Assembly: GCF_020085105.1 (NCBI RefSeq)
Contig: NC_058055.1
Location: 22,053,822 to 22,117,821 of the forward strand
Length of the DNA stretch: 64,000 nt
From: Siniperca chuatsi
Taxonomy: Eukaryota; Chordata; Actinopteri; Centrarchiformes; Sinipercidae
Reading direction: 5' to 3'
Shown: in pieces, positions 61,098 through 64,000 of the stretch
Position numbering within the stretch: the stretch's first letter is position 1
Layout of the letters: each line of letters opens with the position of its first letter
The notes under the pieces: generated by a model
Seen by the model: only the letters and a program-made list of their open reading frames with translations
What the model was told of the DNA's origin: nothing
The model's database searches: none
Made by a program: the position numbers and the translations under genes

Positions 61098-62997
61098 ATG
61101 GCTGAAATCCTGATTTGTGAGCCATTTGAGCTCTACAATCTCCTCAACCAGTGCCGCTGTGTGTCAAGGCTGGCAGAGATCAACTACCTCTGTTTGATTG
61201 GTAAGAGATGGGATTTAGCTCAGCTAGTTATTACAAGTTGTTAATGCTGGTGTCTATGTGACCACTTGATATGAGCTGACTTTGCTTGATTGCTCTGCTT
61301 TAATTGAATTTAACTTTAGTTGTAACTTACTTGTGTATTGTATGTCCTTTTTCTAGATGCTCGTGAAACCCAAGATTACAGAATGAGTCATATCATAACA
61401 GCTAAAAATGGCAAAATGGTATGGATATCATTGTATCCACAGTTTTGTGATTCATGTCTGAGAAAATGTCTGAGTTTGGCTGTTGTAAAATGCCATAGGA
61501 AACCCATGCTTAGCAAATGGTTATTACAAGCATTTGTATTATCACACATAGATCGGTGTTCAGTGATATGGTCCACTACAACAGAAAACAATTTATTTAA
61601 TTGATTTAGGAAGCAGCTCGCAAGGCACTTTGCTACCCATTAAGAATAGGGGGAGCTAAAGAAACATCTAATATCCCAATTTGTAGAGACCCTTACACAG
61701 CCCACCTCCTCTAGTCATCTCAGTAAAGAAATTGGTTCTGAGATGGAGAGGATCAAAGACTGTGCATTGCATTCATTTTTCGAAGACCAGACTTAATAGG
61801 ATCTTCCCATCGGTTTCAGCCGTTTGTGACAAATGTAAAATCAGGTGAGGGGACCCTGACTCATCTTCTCTGGGCTTGCCCTAAAGTTAGAAAATTTTCA
61901 GAAGGAAATATTTCATTTACTTAGCCTAATTATTAGGAAACAAATCGACCCAGACTGTGTACTTGCTGTTTTGGGTTGTTCTGAAAGCGTCCTAAAACAT
62001 ACGAGACATAATTATTGAGCAATGGTGGCATGTAATTCATTACAAGGTTTTTCGACTGCAGAAAGTAATAAAACAAATTTTAATAAAATGTTAAGATTGT
62101 ATATGCTTGCTCAAGAAATGGAGTAGCTGAATGTAGGAGTAGTTTTGCTCTTGAAAAGTGTGATATTGATGGAAAGCGATATCCCTGCTGCTTTTACGTG
62201 TGATTGGAATGTAAGTTTCTTTATTAATTACTTTGATGCCATTATGAAGAACGTTCTTTTTCTTCAGGTCATCTCTGAGTCATTGTGTTGTTTTTGTCTG
62301 ATTGTGCCTCATTTAATGTTAGATGTTGTGTGTTTCACATAAAAGTATACAGACAAACAAACTGAAAGACAAGCTTTGCATACAGCTTAGTTTCTTAGTT
62401 CCCTCAGTTTCTAGGATTATTTTGTGCGTCAAATATCAAACCTTTCTGGGTGACTCATTCCAGGATTCAGAGGGCAACTTCCTCCTGCCAGAGGCTGTGG
62501 AGGTTGACAGTGTGCAGCATGTGGTGGTCTATGACAGCAACACAAGCTGTTTACAGGAACAAGGTAATTGGTTAAAGTGTTATACAGGAAATATTTTTTC
62601 AAAGCAGTTCTGGGCTACTGAAGCGTTAAAAGGGTGATTGACCAGTCCACAAAACAAATTGTTTGGACAACATGACAAAATAATGGTGTATAGCTGAGGA
62701 GACAGTTTACTGTTTTGTCCCATATGTACTTTTTAAATCCCCTGCACTGCTCTGGCAGAGGAAAGCTAATAGTTCCCTATAGGCAATGCTCCCAATTTGC
62801 ATTTCAGCCACAAATGTCTGCACACTGTGACGTTTATCAGTTGGTTTCTGACTGTGATTGCAGGCAGAGCAGTTGAGTGTGCCCAGGCCCTAGCTAAAGC
62901 TAGTCTCTATCCAGTCCACATAGTGAGAGGAGGATTTCAGAGGTTCTCAGCTCTGTACCCTTTTTTAAGGACTGAGAAAATCATCTACACCATTATG
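61098..62997 (+). CDS. styxl1: serine/threonine/tyrosine-interacting-like 1 (MK-STYX), 5' part, 4 exons
   Basis: Exons in the window: 61098-61200, 61357-61418, 62464-62563, 62864-62997; phases join (1, 0, 1, 0) and junctions are GT-AG. The 133 codons read MAEILICEPFELYNLLNQ, then INYLCLIDARE, LLPEAVEVDSVQHVVVYDSN, and HIVRGGFQRFSALYPFLRTE. These align by eye with human STYXL1 ([61 protein letters not shown]). This is the N-terminal rhodanese-like (CH2) domain. The dual-specificity-phosphatase-like domain, catalytically dead in mammals, lies beyond the window. The start was chosen because M(A)xLxCEP matches the human N-terminus. The last exon ends TIM before GTAAGA; no further exon is visible to 64000. 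Confidence 0.92.
61440..61640 (+). mobile_element. degraded LINE fragment (RT C-terminal region)
   Basis: The plus strand reads LLQAFVLSHIDRCSVIWSTT, which resembles the LSHLDYCS.VWS block found near the C-terminus of many LINE reverse transcriptases. It has stops and no flanking coding sequence. Clade not assigned. In styxl1 intron 2. Confidence 0.5.
61690..62060 (+). mobile_element. degraded L1-like LINE ORF2 3' end
   Basis: With a frame shift the plus strand reads SVSAVCDKCK, then GEGTLTHLLWACPKVRKF, then IIRKQIDPDCVLAVLGCSES. This is the C-terminal Cys-His knuckle region of L1/Tx1-type ORF2 (CxxC...H....C). Dead, and truncated at its 5' side. In styxl1 intron 2. Confidence 0.65.
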
Positions 62998-63527
62998 GTA
63001 AGACAAACACACCTGACCTCAGGGTTCATACATTCATAATTAAGTATGTTAAGGTTCATCTCAATTATCCAGGTAGTACAAAGTCTGGTCTGAAAGTTGA
63101 ATCTAAATCACTGGACTGGACAAAAATCAGTGATTTGGATTAAACTTTGCCCAGGTGTTCACAATTGCTACAGTTTATATGTGGTCATTACAGTAGATAG
63201 ATCTTGCTTAGTAATCATCAATTGTACACTATATTTAATATTCCATTGTTGGTTTTGAGTCCACTATTCAGATAATAATAACTCTGACAAGATGCTCAGA
63301 GATCACTACAAAATGGATCACTATGCGGTGGTCTATAGAGTGGATAGTCAAACATTTCTGACACAGCCACATACTGTTACATATTCTAAGTTTTGGGTTT
63401 GACGTCATGTGTGGCATATTTAAGATACGGGTGAATCTTTTCTTTATATACCTTTGATTAACAGACTACATGGAAGGTTTTTTTGACCCCCAGGGGAGAA
63501 AAATGACACCTCACAATAGCATGAATA

Positions 63528-63570
63528 GGGGCATCCTAGTGGCTGAGTGGTTAAGATGCACACCATATAT
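63528..63570 (+). repeat. 5' head of a tRNA-derived SINE
   Basis: GGGGCATCCTAGTGGCTGAG TGGTTAAGATGCACACCATA (given in two parts) is the A-box end of a tRNA-like SINE head common in fish. The B box and tail are missing; the element is cut off by a T tract. Confidence 0.6.
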
Positions 63571-63589
63571 TCAATTTTTTTTTTTATTC

Positions 63590-63925
63590 AATATTTATTC
63601 CAGCACTCTTTGCACTATTGTATTCTTGTTTACAATTTACAGAAACAGTTTGAATTGTATATAGAAATAGTATGTTGTTGTTCATTGTTGCTTTTTATAT
63701 ATATTTATATACACCTCTATCTATGTTTACACCTACTTGTATGTACATAATAGTTCTATGTCTATGTTTGTTCAGCTTTGTTTTCCTTGTTTTTAGCTGT
63801 ATGTCTATTTCTATCTTCCTGAAAATTGTTAAGTACATTGAGAGCAACTTAAAACTGGAGTCAAATTCCTTGTATGTGCACACATACTTGTCCAATAAAG
63901 CTGATTCTGACTCTGATGTACAATA
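63590..63925 (+). repeat. retroposon 3' end with AATAAAGCTGATTCTGA tail
   Basis: The segment ends TTGTATGTGCACACATACTT then CCAATAAAGCTGATTCTGAC with a TCTGA microsatellite, a tail type frequent in fish LINE-derived repeats. Family not assigned. Confidence 0.5.
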
Positions 63926-64000
63926 ACCGCATCGTACCCTAAAGCAATCCATTTCAATACCATCAAAAGCTGTGTTCAATCAACACTGTGACACTCAACA

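Larger units (their letters stand above)
62998..64000 (+). other. styxl1 intron with retroposon pieces, to window edge
   Basis: No exon seen. It holds the SINE head at 63528-63570 and the retroposon tail at 63590-63925. Confidence 0.55.

Noticed and set aside
1-64000. Retroviral, LTR or Polinton elements
   Set aside because: I looked for long direct repeats, capsid, protease, integrase or envelope text outside the tRNA array and found none; the RT fragments present are of LINE type.
62998-64000. A fifth styxl1 exon before the window edge
   Set aside because: No open segment resembling the expected continuation ([20 protein letters not shown] in human) with an AG acceptor was found; the stretch is intron with repeats.

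Overview
The window is vertebrate nuclear DNA. Intron-rich genes with GT-AG junctions, tRNA-derived SINEs, hAT-type MITEs and LINE fragments of fish type, and a PIM-like kinase of the kind expanded in fishes all point to a teleost, probably an acanthomorph; I cannot name the species.

Layout. (1) 1-16346, plus strand: the last 18 exons of ap2b1, the beta-2 subunit of the AP-2 clathrin adaptor, from about residue 157 to the stop, followed by a long 3' UTR to about 18.78 kb. A 42-nt cassette exon in the hinge is recognisable. (2) 18.8-20.7 kb: intergenic DNA with one interspersed repeat. (3) About 20.7-42.9 kb: a tandem block dominated by 23 minus-strand tRNA-Tyr(GTA) genes or relics, most on a repeat of about 822 bp. 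Twenty copies look intact (two of them a variant subtype), two carry 1-2-nt deletions, and one is truncated. Each tRNA has A and B boxes, a 16-nt intron after position 37, and a T4-T5 Pol III terminator 4 nt downstream. The spacer is itself built of diverged sub-repeats. The first 4.4 kb of the block (20.7-25.07 kb) is diverged or of odd composition and has no recognisable tRNA. (4) 45.0-54.6 kb, minus strand: a complete 7-exon HEPACAM/GlialCAM-family adhesion gene encoding 365 residues, with an L2-clade LINE and several MITEs in its introns. (5) 56.2-59.7 kb, plus strand: a complete 9-exon PIM-like Ser/Thr kinase of 441 residues, with a basic N-terminal region made of two similar exon-encoded modules. 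(6) 61.1 kb to the right edge, plus strand: the first four coding exons of styxl1 (MK-STYX); the rest lies outside the window.

The protein genes have unrelated jobs (endocytosis, cell adhesion, kinase signalling, pseudophosphatase) and I see no operon-like logic. The unusual object is the tRNA-Tyr array. It has nested repeat structure, two tRNA subtypes, evidence of unequal exchange with matching arithmetic, and linked length variants that define spacer subtypes. All coding models were assembled by hand from splice signals and reading-frame continuity and from remembered family sequences; no alignment or search was run.
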